A DNA stretch of 64,000 nt from Megalopta genalis (lineage: Eukaryota; Arthropoda; Insecta; Hymenoptera; Halictidae): the NCBI RefSeq assembly GCF_051020955.1, contig NC_135014.1:23350721-23414720 (forward strand), given 5' to 3'. Below are positions 24,966 through 35,085 of this stretch, in pieces. Both the position numbers and the translations under genes were made by a program. The notes beneath the pieces were generated by a model. It worked only from the letters and a program-made list of their open reading frames with translations, was not told the origin of the DNA and searched no databases. The first letter of the stretch is position 1. The number at the start of each line of letters is the position of its first letter.

Positions 24966-26880
24966 TATTGCATATTATATATAATATTAATATTGCATAT
25001 AATACATAATATTAATATCATATATATGTACGAGTAAAAATATTTTGTTACAAAAAAAAGGGATTTTGTATAACCGTCACGCGAATGCAATAAAAATAAA
25101 AATATTCACATAATGATACAATACAAAAAGTAAGAAGAAAATACAAAAAATAGTGTAGTATATATAACAAATATGAATATGTAGTACTGACAATATAATA
25201 AATAATAAATTATCGGACATAGAATACCGTTGTTAAGTCAAGAATAGAAAAGAAAAATTAATCAAAAACGACGCGATTCTAAAAAGGAAATTGACGTCGT
25301 TGCCGAACATAAGTTTCCGTACCTTGCAATGAATACAATTTTTATTTCGTCACAATCGATGATCTGAAAACCGATATGAATCACTGTGCCGATCCATCGA
25401 CACAATAATTCCCGATTGGGATCTAACGATCGATCGCGCATCGAAATCCATGACGGAATAAATCGTTCGACCGGCGGCTGTTAGCGATTCGATCTCGCTG
25501 CGATTAGATCCGTTCGTTCGGATGCCGGAGGGCCGGGTATCGGCGGACACCGTGAGTGTAATTCGCCGGTTCTTTTTCCCCACGTCGAATGCTGAAAAGT
25601 TCCGGTTAACGCGGAAACTTTGTTTCCAGAGCGCCGCTCGGGAAGAGCCGGTCGTAAAATGGTCGTGGAACGTCGCTGCCATTCGGCGCGCCGTTAAATT
25701 ACAGAGGGCCGAACAATGTCTGAATCACTTCTGTCATCGCGTTTCCTCTACCGTCGCGTCCGACGGTCTCGCGAGTGCCATTCACCGCGATCATCGCGGA
25801 AATGGTCATTGATCGGTACAAGTTACGACGCCGTGAAAACGGTTTACAAGTGCGTCGAACGGCCGGTGACGGATCGGCCTGCGACTGTCCTCGACCTCCT
25901 GGATCCTGGCTCGAAAGGACTCTATTATGTCTGTCTCGATCCCGACAGTCGAGATCTCGTCGATCCTCGAATCACACGATCGAATCCCGTCGATCTCGAA
26001 TCGCGCTGCAGAGAGCTCCTCGATCTTCGGAGTAACGAGAAATGTGCCCTCGAGACGCTGATTTCATGTTCTCGTCATTTAATTTTGGTAATTAATAGAG
26101 CTATTATTAATAAGATTATTAATCTATTATTAATAGAGCTTTGAGAGTATTTTCGTACATTTTTGTAATCGAATTCGTCGACGTAATGTAGCCGTGACGA
26201 TTCCGTGTGAGTTTGTGACTCTCGCACCTGGCGCAGGTAGAATCTCGAAAACTCCCTGGTTAAATTTTTGATGTTTTTATACATTGTTTTGTGAGCTAGC
26301 TTTTTCTGTTGTCAGTATATATTATAGTTGTATATTGAGTTTATAATAACTTTTGTTATATCGACTGTAATACTATATGTGTATGTATATCTAGTTTATT
26401 ATTATTATCTACTATATGTTTATTATGCGTATATATACTACACTATATCTTACTTTTTCTTCTTACTTGTTTTATTGTGTCATTATATATGTATTTGCAT
26501 TTTGTTATGTATGTATTATATATGTGTTTTTATTGTTATGGTGGTTATACAAGATCTCATTTTTTCATTTCTTTTTTGATTACAAAGGAATTTTTCACCC
26601 GTCTACATGAATAAAATTATTATTATTAATTTTACTAGAATATTATTAGAATATAATTTTTCAAAACGTTCGGTGTACCGCAGTGAAACTGCGACAATGA
26701 GTTGAAAATTAATTCAATAAATAGAACCCTACAAGATTCTGAAAACACGCTTCTTTAAATGAACTGCTATCTTCTATCTTCCAAGAACTATAGAAAGCCA
26801 ATAAAAGTTCGAAAGAAAAACACACACACAGTTTCCAACAAAGAAAAATCCTAAACGCCCCACCTCATTTTTTCCGCGCG
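24048..26880. other. No confirmed gene; CpG-rich 24060-24720 and 25350-26050
   Basis: A 142-aa ATG ORF at 25716-26144 is the best here. Its middle comes from short repeats built on CTCGATC and TCGAATC (25890-26030), and its end runs into AT-rich sequence, so I do not call it a gene. 26300-26640 is T/A low-complexity sequence. Confidence 0.45.
24790..25030. repeat. (TA)n and ATATTAATATTGCA tandem tract
   Basis: Long TA runs (one of more than 40 bp near 24918-24957) are separated by units of ATATTAATATTGCATATTAT. The tract is highly self-complementary and may form cruciforms. Confidence 0.92.
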
Positions 26881-27480
26881 TTGCAGCAGGTCGCCTGAAG
26901 AAAATTAATTTATCCAGCTTGATTTATGCCAGCTGCTGGAGTCCCCAGATCCCGAAGATCCCTAGATCCCGGTGGCCAGGGTCAACCGAAGGATCAGCCG
27001 ATCGCAATTTCCATGCAGCCCATAAATCCCGATTTTATTCGAGGCAACACGATCGTAGTTAGCGGTCGGTTAGCGAATGATAAACAAGTCCCGGGAAATC
27101 GGTGAAATGCAAGCGTTAATGGGAAAAGGATTTATGCCCATCGGCCGCGTATTTATTATTCCATCGACGCTGCCGTATTTATTATTATTTCCGTGGATCC
27201 TCGCGGAGCTGGATCGAGCGGCTCGCCGCGGGTGCGTCGGCCAGCGATAAGTTAATTAGCGCCGGTGTGTGTCCGAGCCGGCGATTAATCTCGACAAGGC
27301 GCGTTCCTGTAAATTAGATGTCTACGGGGGAAACGACTCCGTAATGGGCTCACCGGTTACTTCTATTATTTTCGCCAGGTGCAATTCCCTCGGCCAGGGA
27401 TATTTAAATTGGCTGGGCCAGCGAGAAACGGTCGGGGCCAATTAGCGATCAGTGTGTTTCTCATGTGTTCATCTTGCGAA
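26880..27480. promoter_or_regulatory. Candidate cis-regulatory block
   Basis: GC-rich sequence contains many AT-rich motif islands: TTATGCCAGCTGCTGG (E-box CAGCTG), CATAAATCC, TTTATTATTATTTCC, GTTAATTAGCGCC and GATTAATC. All frames are interrupted. The pattern fits a developmental enhancer, but this is inference without alignment. Confidence 0.3.
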
Positions 27481-27485
27481 TTTTT

Positions 27486-28070
27486 CTAGATAAGGTTCAA
27501 CTCGAATTCGATCTCATTGGAACAAAATTTGTGGCCTCCTGAATTTTTTTCTAGAAAATTATTCACTATGTCTGGCTAATCGATTTTCGGACGTATAGGT
27601 GCATTGTTTAGCTACAAGAGAACATTATTGTTAGCTGCATTTGTTCATTTTTTCATGAACTTTGGAGAAACATTTCGAGAAGACGCATTTTCGTATAACT
27701 GTTATAATATAGCGATCTTTACGATTTTTTTTCTAGAAAATTATTCACTATGTCTGGCTAATCGGTTTTGGAATGTGTAGATGCATTATTTAGCTACAAG
27801 ATCACATTATTGTTAGTTGCATTTGTTTATTTGTTTAATGGACAGGTGTGTCTTCGAAGGAACATGCAAAACTTGATTTCAGAAGATGCATTCTCGTGTA
27901 ACTGTTATTATATAGCGATCTTTATGATTTTTTTTCTAGAAAGCTATTTACTATATCTGGCTAATCATTTCTGGGATATATAGATGCATTGTTTAGTTAC
28001 AAGATCACATTTTCTTTTAACGCATTTGTTCACTTATTTAATGGATAGCATATATAAATAGAACACGTAT
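27486..28070 (+). repeat. 180-200-bp tandem repeat, about three units
   Basis: TTTTTTCTAGAAAATTATTC followed by ACTATGTCTGGCTAATC recurs with CTAGAA at 27551, 27733 and 27936. TTTAGCTACAAGA..ACATT, TGCATTTGTT and TATAGCGATCTTTA lie within each unit. The spacing differs (182 and 203 bp) because of an insertion in the middle copy. A partial TTTTTCTAGATAAGG precedes the array. Confidence 0.85.
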
Positions 28071-29219
28071 AAATAAGCATTGTTAGAAAAGGAATTTTCT
28101 TTACACTGCGCGAAACGATGGACAAACAGCTGAACACAAATGTATGATAAATCGAACGAACGTTGTTCGAAAATAAACAAATACAGGAAATTATAATCAG
28201 TTATGCGAAGGGTACAATTAAGCCGGAAGGACAGGCTGAAAGAACACGAAATGAAATTATCGTCTCGGAAATGCCCTTCAACGTTCCTCTACAATTATAT
28301 TTTGAGGATTAGTATACGAGTTTGCGATACCATCGTCAGATGTTGCTGCATATTTCGGTGAAACAGCTGCACGATCGCGTCGGGATCGTTTAAGCATTCC
28401 CGTGGATTCCCGTTGACAACATTCGATACTCCCTGGGCAAACGAAATTACATTAGCAACCCGTGCAAACATCTGCCAACATTTCGGCCGTGATGACGTGT
28501 TGACGCGTGTTCCGGTTCCTGCCACGGGCCGCCATTTTTGTTTGCTTCCGATATTCCGAGACGTGCCATTCTGTTTCCCGTGACGTATTCTTCGATTAGT
28601 ATTACTCCCCGGCTTTGTTCTATCGCTGGCAATGTCTCCCGATGGATCGTGACAATGGAGTCATTCATTGCGAGTTTGCTGATTCAAGAATGCTGTTTCA
28701 TTGTTCTGCGATATATCGTGATCCTTGAGACTGATCGAGAACCATTGCTAAACTTTATGAGCAAAATTAACAGATTTCAAGCAGTGCTAGAATTTAAATA
28801 ATCGAAAATTACCAATACACCGTTTTCAACTCGTAGAAATTATTGAAGAAAGATGGAAATCTTGAAATCGCTGCTGTCTTTTGCAACAAATGCAGACAAT
28901 AAATATCCATAATCTACTAATCGTTAAGCTGTGGATTTTTCTGTTAAACAAAATTTTCTAATAAGTTCTCAACGGTTTACTTTCTAGTAATTACTAATAG
29001 TCCTTGAAAAATGCGCTCTCGTATCACAAATGTGTAAAAATTGCTGTTTTTACATCTCGCATGCGTAAAAATTCGCTATTTCCAATATTTATGAGGGTCA
29101 TACATAAATCATCACATAATCAATTTCATCAAGACATCCTTTAATTTTCAAAAAGATCTTGCCTTTTTGGAAAGATCTAGGGGTCGAGCAGAAATTAATC
29201 GTGTTTCATTTTATTTCAG

Positions 29220-29339
29220 GTGACTACGAGGCCGTTCGTACAACGAAATTTCCACAGATGAAGTAAATACCGTTGAGCACGTGGCAGGAATTAGGTGTTC
29301 TCCATTAGACCACGCCGGAACGTTTACATTCCCTGATCG
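29220..29339 (+). other. Candidate exon, 120 nt, probably largely non-coding
   Basis: A strong acceptor (TTTCATTTTATTTCAG) is followed 120 nt later by GATCG before GTGAGT. All three frames contain a stop inside the exon. If it is entered from 20154 or 23701 it reads GDYEAVRTTKFPQMK and then TAA at 29264-29266, so it would be a terminal or cassette-stop exon. Otherwise it is a UTR or lncRNA exon. Confidence 0.3.
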
Positions 29340-30011
29340 GTGAGTTGCAATAAATATTTGTCGCCATTAGACAACACATGGACGACAGACGTGCCTCTGT
29401 CGTTCGAGCTAAGTGTTCTCTCTCACGTTACGTCGCCATCTTTCGTTTCCGTTCATGGTCTGCTCATTCTATTAACAGTTTCGGATCGACGGTGTCCATG
29501 GAAATCGTATAAATCATTTCTGTTCAACAGAAATATCAAGTTCATAAAAATTAAATTTGCATAATCGTTCTTCAACGCTCTGTTTCGATAATATGCTCCA
29601 CAGCAAAATTAAATTAAAATGTAATAAACACAACATGCTTTTAAAGCGTACGCTCATTTTGCACTCAACTGACACTGCACATACACTAAAAATATACTAA
29701 ACACCCAAGAAACACGTACTAAACTAACTATGGAACGTCCTTGTGCTGTGCCTTGGGTTATTCTAAAGCCAGCGGCACATTTGTCATTTAAAATGATGTT
29801 ACTTCGCGAGAAAAAATCGTGGCTGCTTGATTCGCCACTCAAATTAAGGAGAAAAGTCCAAGCTTTGCGACGTTCTGAACGACATGCTCTCGAAAAAATT
29901 TGTTTCAATGTCATAAAGAGCGTTGAACTTCGCACATTCTCAGTATCACGAACATGCCCTCCAATTTAGGATACTATAGTCACGGGGATGCATGATATTA
30001 AAAATTCGAAT

Positions 30012-30160
30012 ATGTTATCGTAAAGTAGAGATTTCAAGCTTCAATTTGAAGGAAAAGCCATAATTTTATGATAACTTTTAACGGAATTACAGCTGCCCAA
30101 AGTTTGACAACTTTTTGGTCGTATAGTAATGCTTTAATTTTGAGTATACTTTAAACAAGA
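30012..30160 (-). repeat. Fragment of the foldback family (inverted)
   Basis: TAAAGTAGAGATTTCAAGCT and the following TCAATTTGAAGGAAAAG are the inverse of the 23.08-kb segment AAGCTTGAAATCTCTACTTTA. AGTTTGACAACTTTTTGG lies further right. The two ORFs just to the left (29654-29969, one per strand, 79 and 93 aa) may belong to the same unit but show no recognisable domain. Confidence 0.5.
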
Positions 30161-30392
30161 ACGAAAATATCCTGCGCCCCAAATGAATAAACAAAGCCAG
30201 CAATTTAACATGCACATACATATCACACACTTATAATATTCGATAATTTTATTTACCATGCAATTCACCAAATAAATAAACAATGCATCAGCATCGCGAA
30301 TATCGTGATGAAAATTTCATTCGATCACAAGCGCTCGCCGGACGAATATTAAAAGAGATAGAGAATCGTACGGCTAACTGAATTTGTTGCAG

Positions 30393-30529
30393 GTGAAAGA
30401 CAATGGATCCCCAGAGATCCTCGGGGCCAAGAAGATCTTGAACGAAGGATCGAAGACTACAGGAGCCGCCGCTCTCGGGAAGCCGGAAAGCCGCGGATGG
30501 CCGGGCGGCCGTCATTGATCTCCTGTTAG
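30393..30529 (+). other. Candidate terminal coding exon, gene unknown
   Basis: It follows the acceptor TTTGTTGCAG. Two frames are open. Phase 0 reads VKDNGSPEILGAKK... to TGA at 30516-30518. The frame fitting a one-base carry-over reads GERQWIPRDPRGQEDLER..., a charged stretch rich in Arg and Glu, to TAG at 30527-30529. The second frame fits the exits of the 20074 and 23653 candidates. A minus-strand frame is open over the same bases, so GC-rich composition may explain part of this. Confidence 0.25.
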
Positions 30530-30764
30530 AATCGAATCGGCTCGATGTAACAAGATAAATAGTCAGCGGGACACCGTGATCGAGGGCGTGGATCGCGGAG
30601 TCATGCTGACTGTCGGATCTCGTTCGCGCTGTTACATCGTACGAGCGCGGGAAAGCGGTGTAACACGCGCTAGACGGAGGTCCTGCGTGTAAGGTACGTG
30701 TCTCGATCGACAACCTGCCAACGGGATCGCCGATCTTACTAGTCTTGTTCGTTCTACACTGACG

Positions 30765-31320
30765 ATCGATCGATAGATCACTATTTACAACGGTAATTAA
30801 GTTATTGTGACTGTCGGACGAGATATCATCCTAATTCTATTCGTTCTTTTAGCTAAAGGGTTAGTTCTTTATCTGATTCCTGCCTATAGGATTGTCAATA
30901 TTATTGGTTTCCTTTGTTTTGCACTGTCTCAATCGATCGATAGATCACTTTCTTCTACGGTAATTTAATTGCAATATCTGTCAAACGAGATATTAACTTA
31001 ATTTGATTCATTCTCTTGGTTACAAGATTATTTCTTAATCAGATTCCTGCCAATAGGGTTGTGAATATTACTGGTTTCCTTTGTTTTGCATTGCAAATCG
31101 ATCGCTGGATCACTTTCTTGTGCGATAATTCAATTGCAACATCTGTCAGGCGAGATGTTATTCTAATTTTATTCATTCTCTTGGTTACAAGATTAGTTCT
31201 TAATCAGATTCCTGCCAATAGGTTTGTCAATATTAATGGTTTCCTTTGTTTTGCACTGTCAATCGATCGATAGATCACTTTCGTATGCGATAATTAAATT
31301 GCAACATCTGTCAGATCAAA
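30765..31320 (+). repeat. 165-167-bp tandem repeat, about 3.3 units
   Basis: ATCGATCGATAGATCAC (or a close variant) starts units at 30765, 30932, 31097 and 31262. Each continues with CGAGATATTA-type sequence, TTACAAGATTA, CAGATTCCTGCCAATAGG and GGTTTCCTTTGTTTTGCA. A 165-bp period is 55 codons, so the array makes an 85-aa repeat ORF that is not a gene. Confidence 0.88.
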
Positions 31321-32745
31321 ACCAGTAATTCATTTCTCGGTTAAAGGAATTAATTATATTATTTAATTATTAATTAAATTATCACAACGATAATTAAGAC
31401 GCAGTATCTGTTATAAGATTACTTAAGATCATCCTCTATCAGTTTGTAAACGATTCAAGGAAGAATCAGCTGACTCTGTATAGAAACAGCTGACTTGACT
31501 CAGAATCCAATCACATAAATCCAATTCCACGAACCTTAAAATTGAGATAATTAAGAATCTTGCAAATCGGCTGCAAAAATGCCACTAATAGTGCAAATCA
31601 GAATTTCCAGTACAAGATCATGTACAAATAAACTTAGCCAGAAGAGAGATAAAAGAAAAATATCAATACTTTCTAGATACAACAATTTTGTTTAGTCATT
31701 CCGCGTGGTCGATAGAAGCGCCCGCTATCTACTGTTTATTCATGAAGAAATCGACCATGTCGACTTATAAATTGAAAGCTACTATAACGAAGATGTGTTT
31801 GCGCCGTGTAATTGATTTTCAAAGAAAAACGAGCTCGCATCGATCGGCTTCTGAACTGTTCATATGGACATGGAAATCGGCGTGTACGGCGGTCGTTGCT
31901 AAGAGGAAGAGTGTCGCAGGGTTCCCAAGATCTGGTCCATCGTTACGTAAGCGGTTTAATCGAGGATTCGAACGGTGACCGGCGCGGATATTCCCAGTTT
32001 TCGATCAGCTCGTGCTGATCGGCTTTTTGCCGCGGCTGGTTTTTGCGCGATCATCGCCACCTTCGTCACGGCCACGCCCGGGCACGTGAGGCCAACGAAC
32101 ACGGTGTTACAGGTGTTTGCCCATCCTCGCGGACCCCGAGGATTCTTTTACGGTCCTTTCGGCTCTCTGTCAGTCTATTAACGCCCGGCAGCCTAGCAAC
32201 GCTTCTTAAACGCCGCCCCGAGACTCATGTTTTATTTAATCCTACCAGTGCTCGACATTCCTACTATTCCTTTGTCTCTTCGCCTCTCTCGGCTCTCTGA
32301 TCCCTTTCACCCTCGGCCGGCGATCGCTGGGTCCGACGGGACCCGTGCTTCCATACCTCTTGACTGACAGGAGAATAATTAACGAACCGAGGATATCCGT
32401 GGAAATGATAGAGCGGGAACTTAATGGTCAGAATTTTTTGGGATCATTGTGATCGATTTTAATTTTTCTGATTCGTTAAGATAAATTCGTTAATTGGGGG
32501 TCCAGTTGAAGACAGCGAATTACATCTTTTAGGTGTAAATTAATGATGAATTTTTGTTAGCACGCTGCGGATTTTTATGCTGAATACAAATTCTTTATCT
32601 CGATTGAAACAAGCTGAAGTTGTGGAATAAATTAAGATTTCTAATCAGTTGGAAATAATCTAACAACATTGTTAAATTTGTCGTAAAGGTAAAATTCGCT
32701 GTATAGTTGCTGCAGTGTGAATCTTTTTATATTATTATATATAGT
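31320..32745. other. No gene seen; GC-rich 31690-32340
   Basis: Overlapping ORFs (96, 85 and 68 aa) show no domains. 32350-32745 is AT-rich and carries one dispersed module (GCTGCGGATTTTTATGC at about 32564). Confidence 0.5.
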
Positions 32746-33000
32746 TGCTCTAATCTTTCAAAGCTGCATGTACATGCAAATTCTAAGAAGTTTGCAAATG
32801 CATTTACTGTAATATTGCAATCCTAATTTACTGTAATATTGCAATTCTAATTTACTGTAATACTGCAATTCTAATTTACTGTAATATTGCAATTCTAATT
32901 TACTGTAATATTGCAATTCGAATTTACTGTAATAATTTACTGCTTTTATTATTTTTATATGATGACATAGGCTGTTCCAATCTTGTGCGATAGTCTAATA
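32745..33000. repeat. Left arm of a wider inverted repeat (partner 34850-35085), with a 24-bp tandem array
   Basis: TAGTTGCTCTAATCTTTCAA, TTACTGTAATATTGCAA units and TTATTTTTATATGATGACAT are inverted at 34850-35085 as TTTGAAAGAGCAACTA-like sequence, ATTGCAGTATTACAGTAAA and TGTCACCATATAAAAATAAT. The arms enclose the smaller inverted repeat, so the region could fold into a nested structure. Confidence 0.75.
32803..32935 (+). repeat. 24-bp tandem repeat, about 5.5 units
   Basis: TTTACTGTAATATTGCAATT plus CTAA repeats with single-base changes. The inverted partner at about 34985-35020 has only about two units, so the array expanded on this side after the duplication. Confidence 0.88.
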
Positions 33001-34402
33001 GAATAACAATGGAAATTAGCATAAAGATTTGATTTTAATGTTTGCAACACTATATACAAAAGTGATAGACTGCAGACTGTATGCATTTATGATAAAAATA
33101 ACCAGAAAAAATATCAAGCCGTAATTTATCAGAATTATCGACGATAGTGACTATTTAACAAATTTGACTATTTAACTATAAATGATGAAACTTAGGAAAC
33201 AACTTAAAATTCAAATTTTAAAACCCGTCTGTTGACTTCTTCTTTGAAAATAGTGTTCAAGAAATCAATACAACAGATCGACAAAAATATCGTTAAAATG
33301 TTATTCCCATTGGTTTCAGAAAACATTTTCGTGCATACTTCGAACGGACGCGTTGCTGGGACGATAAAAATTGTTTCCAATTTAGCGACCAGGAATTTCG
33401 TTTAATTCGCGGGTGGCGGGGTTAATCGAACAGTTTAATTATTCGGGCACACGACGATAAAGAAAAGCGAGAACGGCACGGCGCGCTCTAATCGGAAAAT
33501 GTTCATCGAGGTACGGAGCGCTTCGTTACATAGATTTAGTTTGTAGAAGGGCCGTCGGAATGGCCGGGGAATGAACGCGCGGAGCGGCACGAATCGAGGG
33601 AATCGAATGAACCGTATAAAGTGGATAACAATTGCGCGTTTTAATTCCCGGGCACGGTCGAATTGTTTCCCAGCCGGGGTTTTATCGGGCGGCGGGGCAT
33701 CGTCGGCGTCGGCGAGCGCGAACGTTAAATAATTTCCGCGGAATGACGGGAAGTACTTTAAGCCAGTGCTATCTTCGCGAGTTGTGCGGGCAACGAGAAG
33801 AATCGTTCGACAAGAAACCGATGAAGGGTTTATCTTAATCCACGGTTCACCGAGCAGACGAGCTCTCCTCGCCAATCGCCGTTGACCACCCCCTCGATCG
33901 ACCGTGGCCCACACCCTTCGCCATAACCGATCACACTTCGCTTGTTTTACCGGCCACTTTTTATCGACTGTCCGCGTCGAGAAACGAAAAAAGCCCGGCC
34001 TCCTCGAATACTGTCGTCATCGTGGCTTTCCTATGGAAACGCCGGTCCACGTCGCGTAGATCACCGACACGAAACCGTTTCTTCGGCCCGCCGGAAGTCC
34101 CAGATCTTGCACCGATTCGAACATTCGATTTGCTGCACACGATCATCGATTGTTCTTCCACGGATTTTTCGCAGTCGGTTTCGCGGATCTTGAGTGCTTT
34201 GTTTCAAACGCGACGACGACAAGTATCATTATTTCTTGTCACTTATTCGGAGAAATACTTCTTCAGATAGACATAGGTTTTCTTTGTTTATGTTTTAATT
34301 GGAACAATCATCCGAGTGTTTCTTGCGAGCTGCACTTTTTCTTGTAATTTACTCAGAGGAATGCTTCTTTGAAAATGCAGAAGTTTCTTTCTTTTTTGTT
34401 TA

Positions 34403-34845
34403 TGCGTTAATTAGAACAGTTTGCAAGACGTACTTGTGATAAATTTATTACTAGACAGCGATCTTTGCGTAAAATAAAGGTTCTGTGAAGGTTTGATTAA
34501 GTAGAAATCTGTTTCTTCTGTCAATAATTTTAATCAATTACGGTTCTCTATTTTCCCTGGTTATTTTTATCATAAATGCATAGTAATGTAAATACGATAA
34601 ATACAATGAAGTCATAATTGGACTCTAATTTTTATAATAATAATAATTATGCACTTATGATAAAAATAACCAGGGAAAATAACAAACTGTAATTTATTGG
34701 AATTATTGACAGAAGAAACAGATTTCTGTTTAATAAAAATTTTATAGAATCTTTATTTTGCGTAAAGATCGCTGTCTAGTAATAAATTTATCACAAGTGC
34801 ACCCTGCAAAAAGTACCTCGCAGATTGTTCCAATTAATACATAAT
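34403..34845. repeat. Long inverted repeat with about 175-bp arms
   Basis: The left arm (34403-34590) contains GATAAATTTATTACTAGACA, GAAATCTGTTTCTTCTGTCA and TTTTCCCTGGTTATTTTTAT. The right arm (34655-34845) contains the reverse complements in reverse order, for example ATAAAAATAACCAGGGAAAA and TGTCTAGTAATAAATTTATC. The loop is about 65 bp and includes a short TAA/AAT tract. No ORF and no clear target-site duplication are visible. A direct relative of the right arm lies at about 33085-33155. Confidence 0.85.
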
Positions 34846-34849
34846 TACA

Positions 34850-35085
34850 TTTTTATATGGTGACACGATGTAAAGTCATAATTGAACTTTTAATTAATTT
34901 AAGTCATAATTCTCTTCGACTGCCACGCAAAATTGGAGCAACTTATGTCACCATATAAAAATAATAAACACAGTAAATCAATATTGCAGTGAATTAGAAT
35001 TGCAGTATTACAGTAAAAACAATTCCAAACCTCTTACATATTGCATGCAAATGCAACATTGAAAGAGCAACTATGAAAAGATATA
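34850..35085. repeat. Right arm of the wider inverted repeat
   Basis: This is the inverse of 32745-33000, with shared blocks AATTGGAGCAACTTATGTCA, CACCATATAAAAATAATAAA and GCATGCAAATGCAACATTGA. It is more diverged than the inner inverted repeat at 34403-34845. Confidence 0.72.

Noticed and set aside
29654..29969. 79-aa and 93-aa ORFs on opposite strands
   Set aside because: No domain can be seen; the region adjoins a foldback-repeat fragment and is more likely part of a repeat.
31016..31273. 85-aa ORF with internal repeat
   Set aside because: It is made by the 165-bp tandem array, with no ATG context or domain.
33435..33914. 159-aa minus-strand ORF
   Set aside because: It lies in a GC-rich block, with no domain and a + frame also open.
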